A stretch of 19,476 bases of DNA from CAZKEW01 sp964558915 (GCA_964558915.1 CAZLFV010000047.1:1-19476); one strand, 5' to 3'; numbered from the stretch's first letter, positions 9,901 through 16,537 are shown. The notes: generated by a model from the letters alone, not told the origin. A program made the numbers and translations.

Positions 9901-9999
9901 CTTATTATTGTTCCCGTTTTCTACTTTTATGGAAAGAAGTTCCGCCTCCGGGGGACGCGTCATACCGGGAGATTGAAAAAAGCCAGCGAAAAAGATTAA
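6919..9999 (+). CDS. RND efflux permease, second subunit (AcrB/MdtC-like)
   Basis: A second full-length RND exporter of 1026 residues, translationally coupled to the first through a 4-bp overlap. Two RND genes behind one adaptor recall mdtABC, where MdtB and MdtC form a heterotrimer; such an assembly is likely here but is an inference. TM4 reads LFVDNSVVVFEN: D399 keeps the first relay aspartate, but the second is N400. TM10 reads GIVVNNAILLVNH, with N915 at the AcrB K940 position and Asn-His where a related subunit has Asp-Tyr. The proton relay therefore looks weaker than in the partner permease. A Lys/Arg-rich cytoplasmic stretch (KTRKKKRRRAGR) follows TM6, and the C-terminus is also basic. 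Confidence 0.93.
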   Translation: MKIFVERPIATVMVFLVAASLGAYSFLNLPLELAPNENFPQVTIRTAWNDVSAEVVQTQITSPLEAMASLVKGVRKISSSSSFGLSSVVLEFDPKTNADFANLEIRERITRLRQALPHGAGIPQIIPYVPEDFRTADFLHYAISGEYSLNELRTMLKDKLYSCLIAVKGVAGVEVWGGSDPEIGVTLDIKKTQSLDITPEQAIEAINRWNQTYPAGKVQKGKQEYLVKIMSSLKDMKELQEMIVAFRGGVAVQLKNIAGVEYVYSDTQDLNRINGQPTLRLIIYKEKGANTLAVAKSVKARLREIVPGLPPDLIFRPVNDESAEIKRSLKELGLLGIAILIIIFSLVFFMLRSISPSLLILSSIAFSILITVHAISLFKIPVNMLTLGALTLGFGLFVDNSVVVFENILRLWENGFSPIRAASQGPQEVFLAVLASTLTTVSVFFCFPFFQGRLKIYYLPLGVVMTSALCVSLLVSFTLMPALGPRLLKTRKKKRRRAGRCFYSKFLALVLGHPLEVLAASSLLFCGSYKWFKKEVAVGEFFRWHSRDRLIISFRMPSGTGLDRTDEIVRRFEAQVLEADCEKEMNTRVSTDSASIEIAFPPEVEYSFHPYVLKEQLITFASQFAGLSVAIHGFGPRGYFSGYGIGARLDSSIAFSGYDLKGLKEIVAEVEQLLKMNPRIKETRLVSSEDASTTEDFFEYVLKIDWNSPRISYIESEHLYHHLNAVLQGKFFAPVMWRAQGKDMAVSFKFSETQSLDIEALQNSLIRTRSGEYFKLGEITTLEKRPIAGSIARENQQFRLKLMWGFKGPAKSAKNYEKAVFSNLKLPPGFSASLDDTQLLTEREKSQMKFALLVSLALIFMILASLYESYLEALVVILAVPLALIGVFVAFIIVGYSFDSSAYIGVILLTGIVVNNAILLVNHMNLKVKQGLPLLDAVIAGAKDRVRPIVLTTSTTVLGTLPLIVVQREAGASKMWGSLALSIVGGMTSSALLVLIIVPVFYFYGKKFRLRGTRHTGRLKKASEKD

Positions 10000-10020
10000 A
10001 TAGCTTTGGATTCTCCGATC

Positions 10021-10027
10021 AAGGAGG
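10021..10027 (+). promoter_or_regulatory. Ideal Shine-Dalgarno for the PLP enzyme
   Basis: AAGGAGG is fully complementary to the 16S rRNA tail and lies 6 nt before the ATG at 10034. It fixes that start and suggests high translation compared with the upstream efflux genes, whose sites are weak. Confidence 0.8.
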
Positions 10028-10033
10028 CCACTG

Positions 10034-11116
10034 ATGTCTCAGATAAAGCTTGACGACCTGAAAGAAAGAATCAACCGCTTCCCGCGTCAACGCCTGATTT
10101 CACTGCCGACTCCTTTTCTCAAGCTTAAAAATCTCTCCCGCCACCTCGGGGGCCCTGAAATTTATATCAAGCGTGACGACCTGACTGGGCTTGCTTTTGG
10201 AGGAAATAAATCAAGAAAGTTGGAGTTCATCATCGCCGATGCCCTGGGTCAGGGCGCTGATGCGATCGTTACTTGGGCCAGCCTGCAGTCGAACTGGTGC
10301 ACGCAGACGGCCGCAGCGGCTGTCCGATTCGGCCTCAAGCCCGTCCTCATTCTTTTTCGCACCTCGGATATTGTCCCTGAATATGACGGCAATCTTCTGC
10401 TCGATTACATCCTGGCCGCGGACATCCGTATCAAGGAAGCCGAAAAAAGAAAGGTGGTTAGCGAAGAATTCGCCCGGAACTCGTTTGAGGAAGTGATCCA
10501 AGAACTCAAGAAAGGCGGCCGGACCCCATATGCTGTGTCGGTTGGCGGGTCGATGCCGGGGTTTTCGATGAAAAATCCTCTAGGCGCTATAAGTTATGTC
10601 GCCGCGTTCGTGGAGATGATTGAGCAGGCCCGGGCAGACCGGGTTAACATAACCCATATCGTTCATGCCACTGGCTCCGGCGCGACTCAGGCGGGACTGG
10701 TGGTTGGTGCAAAAGCCCTGGATGAAAAAATCCAAGTCATCGGGATCAGTGTTTCTGACGAAAAACAAGCCTTTGCTCGCACTGTCTTCGAGATTTGCGG
10801 CGCAACGCAAAGAGCTTTGGCCATCAAAAGCGGCATCTTGAAAGAGGAAATCTTCGTCTTTGATGAATATATCAAGAACGGCTATGGCATCCTTAATAGA
10901 GAAGTCGCCGAAGCCATCCGCCTGCTATTCACCAAGGAAAGCATTGTGCTTGACCCGGTTTACACGGGCAAAGCGATGGCCGCGCTCATCGACCTCGTCC
11001 AAAGGGGTTATTTCAAGAAGAACGACACTGTTGTCTTCTTACATACGGGAGGGACACCGGCGCTGTTTCCATACAGGCAAATGCTGACGCAGCTCCTGGA
11101 AGAGGAGAAAAAATAA
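10034..11116 (+). CDS. PLP-dependent enzyme, ACC deaminase / D-cysteine desulfhydrase family
   Basis: Fold-type II PLP enzyme of 360 residues. The Schiff-base lysine is K59 in FGGNKSRKLEF, the family hallmark. Related enzymes open the ring of 1-aminocyclopropane-1-carboxylate, desulfurate D-cysteine or cleave L-cysteate. The substrate loop that normally reads QSNH(A/V)RQTA or QSNQTRQ reads QSNWCTQTA here (residues 85-93). Ser86 and Asn87, which are catalytically important in ACC deaminase, are kept, but Trp88 and Cys89 are unusual. The exact reaction is therefore uncertain, and generic annotation as D-cysteine desulfhydrase would be risky. A glycine-rich phosphate-binding segment (HATGSGATQAG) is present around residues 215-225. 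It lies 34 bp after the RND permease with its own strong ribosome binding site, and faces hflC with only 13 bp between the stop codons. Confidence 0.85.
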   Translation: MSQIKLDDLKERINRFPRQRLISLPTPFLKLKNLSRHLGGPEIYIKRDDLTGLAFGGNKSRKLEFIIADALGQGADAIVTWASLQSNWCTQTAAAAVRFGLKPVLILFRTSDIVPEYDGNLLLDYILAADIRIKEAEKRKVVSEEFARNSFEEVIQELKKGGRTPYAVSVGGSMPGFSMKNPLGAISYVAAFVEMIEQARADRVNITHIVHATGSGATQAGLVVGAKALDEKIQVIGISVSDEKQAFARTVFEICGATQRALAIKSGILKEEIFVFDEYIKNGYGILNREVAEAIRLLFTKESIVLDPVYTGKAMAALIDLVQRGYFKKNDTVVFLHTGGTPALFPYRQMLTQLLEEEKK

Positions 11117-11129
11117 GACCGGCCTGATT

Positions 11130-12077
11130 TTATCTCTTTTCCGAACTCTTCAAGAATTTCAGGAATTCGCTGTCCGTAGAAAGGAGAAGCCAAGTTTCGC
11201 TGTCCAGACTCGCTCGGTAAGTCTCCATCGTCTTCAAGAATTGATAGAATTCGGGGTCCAGGTTATAGGCCTGGGCATATATGCGAGTGGCCTCCGCGTC
11301 GGCTTTTCCCTTGATCTCTTGGGCCGTCCGGTAGGCCTCCGATTGGATTCTCTTCAGTTCTCTCTCTTTCTGGCCGCGGATCTCCGCGCTCTTGCCGTCG
11401 CCTTCGGACCGGTATTTCGAGGCAATCCTCTTCCTTTCTGCGATCATCCGGTCAAAAACTTTCTGCTGGACTTCATCCACATAGTTGATGCGCTTGATCC
11501 GGACATCCCTGAGCTCGATCCCGAATTCTGCGGTTATCTTGGACGCGTTCTCCAGGATCATCTGGGCAATCTTTTCTCTCCCGACCTGAATCTTCGCCAC
11601 CATTTCCGACATCTCGAGGAGGGCGGATTCCTCGGTCAACTCGAAACTCCGGTTGGTCGAGCGGACCACCTCGATGAGGTCATATTTGGCAATGACATTT
11701 CTCGTCTCGCCGTCAATGATGTCATCCAGCCTGGACTGAGCTCTTCTCTCATCCGTCAATCTCTGATAGAAGAGGAGGGGATCGTGGATCCTCCAGCGGG
11801 CATACGAGTCAACCCAGATGTATTTCTTGTCTTTGGTCGGGATCTGATTGGCATCGCCGTCCCATTCCAGCCAGCGCCTTTCAAAGTAGTTCGTTTTTTG
11901 GATAAACGGAACTTTGAGATGCAACCCGGCAGTCGCCACCGCACCTCCTATGGGTTCGCCAAATTGGGTGATGATGACCTGGTTTGTCTCGGAGACCTTA
12001 TAGACTGCGTTAAAGACAATGAGAAGGGCCACGAGGACCACACCGATGAGAAGAAGGGTTTTTGTTGAAGCACTCAT
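11130..12077 (-). CDS. hflC: HflC, SPFH/band-7 subunit of the FtsH regulator complex
   Basis: Membrane-anchored SPFH (prohibitin-like) protein of 315 residues. With HflK it forms a large periplasm-facing cage around the FtsH protease and modulates its proteolysis. One N-terminal transmembrane helix (about residues 7-27) is followed by the band-7 domain (VSETNQVIITQFGEP, LHLKVPFIQ) and a long Ala/Glu/Arg-rich helix (about 190-270: ERKRIASKYRSEGDGKSAEIRG, then KGKADAEATRIYAQAY), the family signature. The start overlaps the hflK stop by 4 bp (ATGA on the - strand) and is preceded by AGGAGGTGA. ftsH is not in the window. Identification as HflC rather than another stomatin-like protein rests on the hflK neighbour and the C-terminal helix. 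Confidence 0.93.
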   Translation of the reverse strand: MSASTKTLLLIGVVLVALLIVFNAVYKVSETNQVIITQFGEPIGGAVATAGLHLKVPFIQKTNYFERRWLEWDGDANQIPTKDKKYIWVDSYARWRIHDPLLFYQRLTDERRAQSRLDDIIDGETRNVIAKYDLIEVVRSTNRSFELTEESALLEMSEMVAKIQVGREKIAQMILENASKITAEFGIELRDVRIKRINYVDEVQQKVFDRMIAERKRIASKYRSEGDGKSAEIRGQKERELKRIQSEAYRTAQEIKGKADAEATRIYAQAYNLDPEFYQFLKTMETYRASLDSETWLLLSTDSEFLKFLKSSEKR

Positions 12078-13060
12078 TTCTTCACCTCCTCTCCGAGGCT
12101 GAGGAGCGGTAGAATGCTTTTCTGCTTTTCGTCGACAATAATCTTCTTTTTTATTTTGGATAGGACCTCATTGATCGTCTCAAGATAGAGCCGCCGGCGC
12201 GTGACCACGGGAGCCCTGGCATATTCTTTATAAACAGACGCAAAAAGCGCCGCATCGCCCTGGGCCCGGTTGACCCGTTCAGTAGCATATCCTTCAGCGC
12301 TCCGGATCGTCTGCTCGGCCTCCCCTGAAGCCCTGGGGATCTCCTGGTTGTACTCGGACCAGGCCTCGTTGATCTTTCTCTCTTTCTCCTGAAGGGCTTC
12401 GTTGACTTCATTGAACGAAGGCTTGACCGGGTCCGGAGGGTTGATATCCTGAAAAATAAGCTGATCGACGCTGATGCCGATCTCATAGACGTCGCACAAC
12501 TTTTGCAGCTCCTCCTTGGCCTGGGCGGCAATCCTGGCCCTCCCGACGGTGATGACCTCGTCCACAGAATTGTCACCGACGATCCCGCGCACTATGGCTT
12601 CATTCATATACCGGAACGTGTCCTCGACATTCCTGATTTTAAACAGGAACTTGTATGGATCTTTGATCTTGTACTGGACGATCCACTCCACCACAACCAC
12701 GTTCAAATCTCCTGTGAGCATCACCGCTTCCCTCAGCGTCTCGGGAGTGACACGGAACTCGGAGCGGGCGCCCGGCCGGACTGTCCTGAACCCGAATTCA
12801 AGCTTGAGCTGTCTCTGCACCGGGACTCTGGTCAGCGTTTCAATCCCCAGCGGCAATTTGAAATGGAGCCCGGGATCAGCGGTCCTTGTGAACTTGCCGA
12901 ACCTAAGAATTACGCCGACCTCCTCCGGCTTGATTTGATAGATTGAGCCGACGAGAACAATGACGACGACGATAGCCAGGACAATTCCTTTGAACACGCC
13001 GAGCTTGATCCTGGGCAATTTCGGGAGTCTAAAATCCATGGGGTTGAATTCTCTGCTCAT
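12074..13060 (-). CDS. hflK: HflK, SPFH/band-7 partner of HflC
   Basis: Partner of HflC in the FtsH-regulating membrane complex. From the ATG at 13060 the protein has 328 residues, with one transmembrane helix at about 23-42, a band-7 domain (QIKPEEVGVILRFGKF, DPGLHFKLP) and a long charged helical region containing GEAEQTIRSAEGYATERVN and NRAQGDAA. HflK-like features are the conserved ...DVNPP-type motif, here FQDINPPDPVKPSFNEVNEA, and LEKxxxVL-like helices near the end. An in-frame GTG at 13066 would add two residues but overlaps the ribosome binding site AAAGGAGG (13073-13066), so the ATG 5 nt after that site is preferred. The gene lies 47 bp downstream of thrC on the same strand. Confidence 0.94.
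   Translation of the reverse strand: MSREFNPMDFRLPKLPRIKLGVFKGIVLAIVVVIVLVGSIYQIKPEEVGVILRFGKFTRTADPGLHFKLPLGIETLTRVPVQRQLKLEFGFRTVRPGARSEFRVTPETLREAVMLTGDLNVVVVEWIVQYKIKDPYKFLFKIRNVEDTFRYMNEAIVRGIVGDNSVDEVITVGRARIAAQAKEELQKLCDVYEIGISVDQLIFQDINPPDPVKPSFNEVNEALQEKERKINEAWSEYNQEIPRASGEAEQTIRSAEGYATERVNRAQGDAALFASVYKEYARAPVVTRRRLYLETINEVLSKIKKKIIVDEKQKSILPLLSLGEEVKK
12082..12090 (-). promoter_or_regulatory. Strong Shine-Dalgarno of hflC inside hflK
   Basis: Read on the - strand, AGGAGGTGA lies 4 nt before the hflC ATG (12077) and inside the last codons of hflK. Together with the ATGA overlap it fixes the hflC start and permits both independent initiation and coupled translation, which fits a near-equal HflK:HflC ratio. 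Confidence 0.7.
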
Positions 13061-13065
13061 GGACA

Positions 13066-13073
13066 CCTCCTTT
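13066..13073 (-). promoter_or_regulatory. Shine-Dalgarno that decides the hflK start
   Basis: AAAGGAGG on the - strand lies 5 nt before the ATG at 13060. The alternative upstream GTG at 13066 would sit within this site, so the ATG is almost certainly used. Confidence 0.8.
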
Positions 13074-13086
13074 CCGGGTATTTTTC

Positions 13087-13092
13087 ACTATA
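13087..13092 (-). promoter_or_regulatory. Possible -10 element for hflKC
   Basis: TATAGT on the - strand matches the -10 consensus at five of six positions and would place the start of transcription about 20 nt before hflK. The best -35 at 18-bp spacing is AAGACC, matching only three positions and lying inside the thrC 3' end. Cotranscription from thrC is equally possible. Confidence 0.25.
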
Positions 13093-13107
13093 CCATAATA
13101 TCAGGGC

Positions 13108-14313
13108 TCAGGTCTTCATCCTTGATAACAGGCTGTTTTCGAGCCGTTCGATCGTGGTCCTCATCACAGGAATATTCTGTCTCTTTATTGTTTCCATGGA
13201 TTTGAGGCCGCTTCCGGTAATGACGAGCACGGCTTCGTCTTTGGGTTTGAATGGCTGGCTCCTTGAAAGCCTGATGAGCGCGGCGAGCGTCGTTGCCGAT
13301 GCGGGGTCCGCGAAAATTCCTTCACGTTCGGCCAATTCTCTCTGGGCGGATAGGATTTCTTTGTCGGTAACGGATATCATCAAACCGCCGTTCTCCCGAA
13401 TCATTTTGAGCACGAGGTTCCCCGCTGGCGGCGAGGGATTGGAGATGGCGTGAGCGACCGTCTGCGTTTTGGTCACCCTCCTGAATGTGTCTTTTCCGGA
13501 CGCATACGCCCGGGCAATAGGAGCACAGCCCGCCGCCTGAACGCCGACAAAGATAGGGAGAGTGTTGACCAGTTGTTCCTGTTTCAAATCCTCGAACGAG
13601 CGCATCAGCCCGATGATGTGGCCTCCCGAGCTGACTGGGACGAAAATATAACGCGGGGCGCGGCAGCCGAGTTGGAGAAATATCTCAAAGCCCGTTATTT
13701 TATAACCTTCAATCCTGAGTGGGTCGATTGAATTGATAAAGAAAATTTTGTGTTTTCGGCCAATCTCATAGCTCCGGCGAAAAATCTTCCCGTAATCTCC
13801 CTGGACTTGGAGAAGCGCAGCACCATGGATGCCCGTGGACAGCATCTTTTCGGGCGTGGAATCCTCTTTCAGAAAGACAAATGTTTCGAGCCCGGCCTTG
13901 GCTCCATATGCCGCCGTCGAAGCGGCCATGTTTCCCGTCGAGACTGTGCCGATTTTCTTGATTCCTATCGCCGAGGCCTTTTGGACGGCCACCGCAGTTC
14001 CTCTGTCCTTGAAACTGCCGGTCGGGTTCATGATTTCATTCTTGGCGAGAACGGAGGGAAAACCGCGTTTTTTCATCAAACGGCGCAGAGGGACCAGCGG
14101 GGTGTTTCCCTCTCCAAGGCTGAGCGTCTGGTCAACTGTGTCAAGTGGAAGAAAATCGAGAAATTTTTCCAGAGTTAAGGCCTTGTTGAGCGCGAATCCC
14201 CGCTTCCGGCGCCGTGTTGCCAAGAACATCGGCTCCCCACATTCCGGGCAAAAAGGGTTGAATACATCCCAGGAATGCTTTTTGCGGCAGAAAAGACATT
14301 CCAGCTCGTCCAT
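13108..14313 (-). CDS. thrC: Threonine synthase (with N-terminal zinc-ribbon-like segment)
   Basis: PLP enzyme that converts O-phosphohomoserine to threonine, the last step of threonine biosynthesis. From the ATG at 14313 it has 401 residues. The PLP lysine is K102 in NPTGSFKDRG, and the phosphate-binding and C-terminal regions (GSGLKSM; PASATTLAALIRL) fit the family. The N-terminus holds two CxxC pairs (C6-x2-C9 and C22-x2-C25), a probable zinc ribbon of the kind seen in archaeal and many bacterial ThrC proteins but absent in E. coli ThrC. An upstream GTG at 14334 would add seven residues, but the ribosome binding site AAGGAG (14325-14320) favours the ATG 6 nt downstream. Homoserine dehydrogenase lies nearby on the opposite strand; thrB is not in the window. 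Confidence 0.92.
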   Translation of the reverse strand: MDELECLFCRKKHSWDVFNPFCPECGEPMFLATRRRKRGFALNKALTLEKFLDFLPLDTVDQTLSLGEGNTPLVPLRRLMKKRGFPSVLAKNEIMNPTGSFKDRGTAVAVQKASAIGIKKIGTVSTGNMAASTAAYGAKAGLETFVFLKEDSTPEKMLSTGIHGAALLQVQGDYGKIFRRSYEIGRKHKIFFINSIDPLRIEGYKITGFEIFLQLGCRAPRYIFVPVSSGGHIIGLMRSFEDLKQEQLVNTLPIFVGVQAAGCAPIARAYASGKDTFRRVTKTQTVAHAISNPSPPAGNLVLKMIRENGGLMISVTDKEILSAQRELAEREGIFADPASATTLAALIRLSRSQPFKPKDEAVLVITGSGLKSMETIKRQNIPVMRTTIERLENSLLSRMKT

Positions 14314-14319
14314 TCCACA

Positions 14320-14325
14320 CTCCTT
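14320..14325 (-). promoter_or_regulatory. Shine-Dalgarno that decides the thrC start
   Basis: AAGGAG on the - strand lies 6 nt before the ATG at 14313 and downstream of the alternative GTG at 14334, so the shorter protein is preferred. Confidence 0.75.
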
Positions 14326-14351
14326 GTTCAACACATTTCTTTCAGTCTAAT
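14324..14351 (+). promoter_or_regulatory. Weak candidate promoter for tadA in the divergent gap
   Basis: TTGTTC (14324-14329) and TCTAAT (14346-14351) are separated by 16 bp. The -10 hexamer is the same as that of the apt promoter, but the -35 matches only at TTG. The leader to tadA would be about 120 nt and includes a T-rich imperfect hairpin (GACAATGT...ATGTTGTC, 14379-14400). The 165-bp thrC-tadA gap must contain promoters in both directions; I cannot assign the thrC one with confidence. Confidence 0.3.
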
Positions 14352-14478
14352 ACATATTCTGCGTCCATGCAAAAAGCCGACAATGTTTTTTTATGTTGTC
14401 TTTGTTTAGAACCCAGCCAGGGCGGGTTGTAAATTTGCGACGACAAGGGTAAAATCCCAAGTTGAAAGACCACGAAAA

Positions 14479-14927
14479 ATGAAAAACGAGGCCATTTTTA
14501 TGAGGCAGGCTCTGACTGAGGCGGAAAAAGCGCGGAATAAAGGGGAGGTTCCGGTGGGAGCGGTAGTTGTGTCGGATGGCAAAATTGTCGGCCGCGGTCA
14601 TAACCAGCCTCTTAGGCGCAACGACCCGACGGCTCATGCCGAGGTCATGGCTATAAGAAAGGCGGGCTGGGCAACAAAAAATTACCGGCTCGTCGATTGC
14701 GACCTCTATGTGACACTCGAACCGTGCGCCATGTGCCTTGGAGCAGCCGTTCAGGCGAGAATCCGGAAGCTTGTTTTTGGAGCCGAGGACCCCAAAGCGG
14801 GAGCTGTTCGATCCATAATGAGGTTCCCATTTGCGAGGATGAATCACCGCCCCAAGGTCAAAGGTGGGGTCCTCGCGGAAGAATGCGGCCAAATTCTCCG
14901 GGATTTTTTCAACCCGAAAAGAAAATA

Positions 14928-14928
<1 letters not shown>
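14479..14928 (+). CDS. tadA: tRNA-specific adenosine deaminase
   Basis: Zinc deaminase that converts A34 to inosine in tRNA-Arg(ACG). It has 149 residues, and the catalytic signature is complete: HAE at residues 53-55 (zinc ligand and proton shuttle) and PCAMC at 82-86 (two Cys ligands). N-terminal GEVPVGAVVV (22-31) and C-terminal FFNPKRK are typical of TadA rather than other cytidine deaminase-fold enzymes. The start is somewhat uncertain: an ATG at 14500 is also possible, but the residues before it resemble those of other TadA proteins. The last base of the TAG stop is the first base of the downstream tRNA-Ser gene. Confidence 0.93.
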
Positions 14929-15021
<93 letters not shown>

Positions 15022-15080
15022 CATCTCAGAAGCGAGGCGCAATATTCCAGGCATTTGATTGCGGCGGCCGCGAGCGGCTG

Positions 15081-16103
15081 ATGGGAGAAAAGACAGTTAA
15101 TCTTGTCTTGATGGGATTCGGCAACGTCGGGAGGGCTTTTTTCGCGCTCCTCCTGGAAAAAGCGGAGTTTGTCCGGAGAAAGTACGGACTCGACCTCCGT
15201 CTCAGGGCGATCTTTGAACTCAACGGCGGCCTCTTTTCCCCTTCCTCAATCAATCAAGAGGATGTGACGGGAAATTCACCCGCAGAGCTGGCCTGCAGCC
15301 CTCTTTGGAATACTGCTCTCTCCCTGGAGACCGTACTCAGGGAGATCGCAGCTGGCGTCCTCGTCGAATGCACCCCTTCAGACATCAAAACAGGAGGACC
15401 CGGCCTCGGGCACATCCGGGCTGCCCTGGACAACGGATGGCATGTGGCCACGGCCAACAAGGGCCCGCTCGCAGTGGATCTCAAGGACTTGAAGGAGCGA
15501 GCGGAAAGAAATCGCGTCAAGTTGAAATCGAGCGGCGCCACAGCGGCAGCCCTGCCCACTCTTGATATTGGCTTAATCTCTCTGGCTGGCGTAGAAATTC
15601 TGGCTGTCGAAGCAATTCTCAACGGGACGACCAATTTCATTCTCGGAAGGATGGAGCAGGGGATGGGCTTTTCGAAAGCCCTTAAAGAAGCCCAGGCCAA
15701 AGGTATTGCCGAGCGGGACGCCCGGCTGGATGTCGAAGGCTGGGATACGGCGGTGAAACTCCTCTTGATTGTAAATACGGTAATGGGACTTAGCCTATCT
15801 CTCGACGATATAAAAGTGCAAGGCATCACAAACGTTACTCGTTCGATATTCGAAGGGGCAAGGAAAGAGGGGAAAGTGGTCAAGCTTTTGGGGAAGGCGC
15901 GCCGCCAGGACGGCGAAATCAGCGCGGAGGTTTCCGTTTCTGCCATTGACAGGTCGCACCCTCTTTTCGGAGTGGACGGAACGAACAAAGGCGTCGTCTA
16001 TACTACAGACACTATGGGCGCAATTGCGGTGACAGGCGGCAAATCGGACCCGCGCGGCGCGGCAGCCGCGCTCCTCAAGGACATCATCAACATCTACCGC
16101 TAA
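15081..16103 (+). CDS. hom: Homoserine dehydrogenase (no ACT domain)
   Basis: Reduces L-aspartate semialdehyde to homoserine, the branch point to threonine and methionine. From the ATG at 15081 it has 340 residues. The nucleotide-binding GFGNVG is at 12-17; ATANKGPLA contains catalytic K127; NGTTNFIL at 181-188 and EGWDTAVK (219-226, D222 and K226) form the homoserine site. It ends without a C-terminal ACT domain, so feedback inhibition by threonine in the usual way is not expected. The ribosome binding site is weak (GAGCGG), and the reading frame stays open upstream through the tRNA gene, but the family N-terminus fits the ATG. It may be expressed partly by read-through from tadA-tRNA-Ser. 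A second copy of its last codons lies beyond the N gap. Confidence 0.92.
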   Translation: MGEKTVNLVLMGFGNVGRAFFALLLEKAEFVRRKYGLDLRLRAIFELNGGLFSPSSINQEDVTGNSPAELACSPLWNTALSLETVLREIAAGVLVECTPSDIKTGGPGLGHIRAALDNGWHVATANKGPLAVDLKDLKERAERNRVKLKSSGATAAALPTLDIGLISLAGVEILAVEAILNGTTNFILGRMEQGMGFSKALKEAQAKGIAERDARLDVEGWDTAVKLLLIVNTVMGLSLSLDDIKVQGITNVTRSIFEGARKEGKVVKLLGKARRQDGEISAEVSVSAIDRSHPLFGVDGTNKGVVYTTDTMGAIAVTGGKSDPRGAAAALLKDIINIYR

Positions 16104-16112
16104 ACTGATACC

Positions 16113-16446
16113 AAGGGGTAAGCAGCTCCGTTTCTGTGATACCGAGCCGGTGGTCTAAAGAGGGTGACGTGGCGCGAGTTCGAGCTTGGGGGATGAGGCG
16201 AGGTGTGTGGGTGAAGAAGGCCGTCCGGAAGCGGAGCGGGCACGGTTTCTCGACCGAAGGGAGAGAAGAGAGGAGCTGAGGACCTGAGCGAATTTGCCTC
16301 GCCGGGAGCAAATTCGCGTGCCTTCGAGCCCATACGCCGAGCCTCGTCGGGGGGAGGCCGTGGCAGGCCCCTATTCCAGAACAAAATGATCACGGCAACG
16401 GAGCTGCTTACGGCCAGCGAAGGCAAATTGACCCGGGCCCCTTTTT
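16113..16446. repeat. Inverted-repeat element (MITE-like or structured RNA), about 300-330 bp
   Basis: The left arm 16118-16140 (begins GTAAGCAGCTCCGTT, ends GTGAT) and the right arm 16389-16411 (its reverse complement) match at 21 of 23 positions; the first 15 bases match perfectly. Outside the arms, AAGGG (16113-16117) can pair with CCCTT (16439-16443), directly followed by a T-run (16442-16446), as at an intrinsic terminator. Inside lies a perfect 10-bp hairpin (16288-16317). The shorter hom-tRNA spacer beyond the gap lacks this sequence. No transposase, and no clear target-site duplication. Either a non-autonomous mobile element or a structured non-coding RNA fits; I recognise no known RNA family. 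Confidence 0.6.
16288..16317. repeat. Perfect 10-bp hairpin inside the element
   Basis: GCGAATTTGC (16288-16297) and GCAAATTCGC (16308-16317) are exact reverse complements around a 10-nt loop CTCGCCGGGA. The loop's CTCGCC, with the preceding C, can also pair with GGCGAGG (16197-16203), a possible pseudoknot if transcribed. Confidence 0.7.
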
Positions 16447-16494
16447 CTGTTAACTTGATAGACTGAATTTATTTTGCCCACTTTTTGTCGTCGC

Positions 16495-16527
16495 GGAGAG
16501 GTGTCCGAGTGGCTTAAGGAGCACGCT
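16495..16527 (+). pseudogene. tRNA-Ser 5' fragment truncated at the assembly gap
   Basis: The 33 bases match the first 33 bases of the complete tRNA-Ser(GGA) at 16649 with one difference (T for C at 16510, in the D-arm region). The fragment stops at the N run, in the 5' side of the anticodon stem. It is cut by the gap and is not evidence of a decayed gene. Confidence 0.9.
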
Positions 16528-16537
16528 NNNNNNNNNN
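16528..16537. other. Assembly gap of ten Ns
   Basis: Ten undetermined bases join two contigs. The sequence to the right repeats the hom-tRNA-Ser order seen on the left, so the true distance and even adjacency are not established. Confidence 0.98.

Larger units (their letters stand above)
16104..16494. other. Non-coding 391-bp stretch between hom and truncated tRNA-Ser
   Basis: No convincing coding region is visible on either strand; the open frames here are short, Pro/Arg/Ser-rich and lack ribosome binding sites. The stretch contains the inverted-repeat element, an internal perfect hairpin and an oligo-T stretch described separately, and ends directly at the tRNA-Ser 5' end (16495). Confidence 0.7.

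Noticed and set aside
11241..12068. + strand open frame of 275 codons opposite hflC
   Set aside because: Antisense shadow of a clear SPFH protein.
16215..16245. Resemblance to the SRP RNA tip (GTCCGGAAG)
   Set aside because: Only about nine bases match; the following GAAGCAGC part and the symmetric internal loop are missing.
16100..16426. A - strand open frame of about 108 codons in the hom-tRNA spacer
   Set aside because: Low-complexity Pro/Arg/Ser composition, no ribosome binding site, and it coincides with inverted repeats and hairpins; more likely non-coding.
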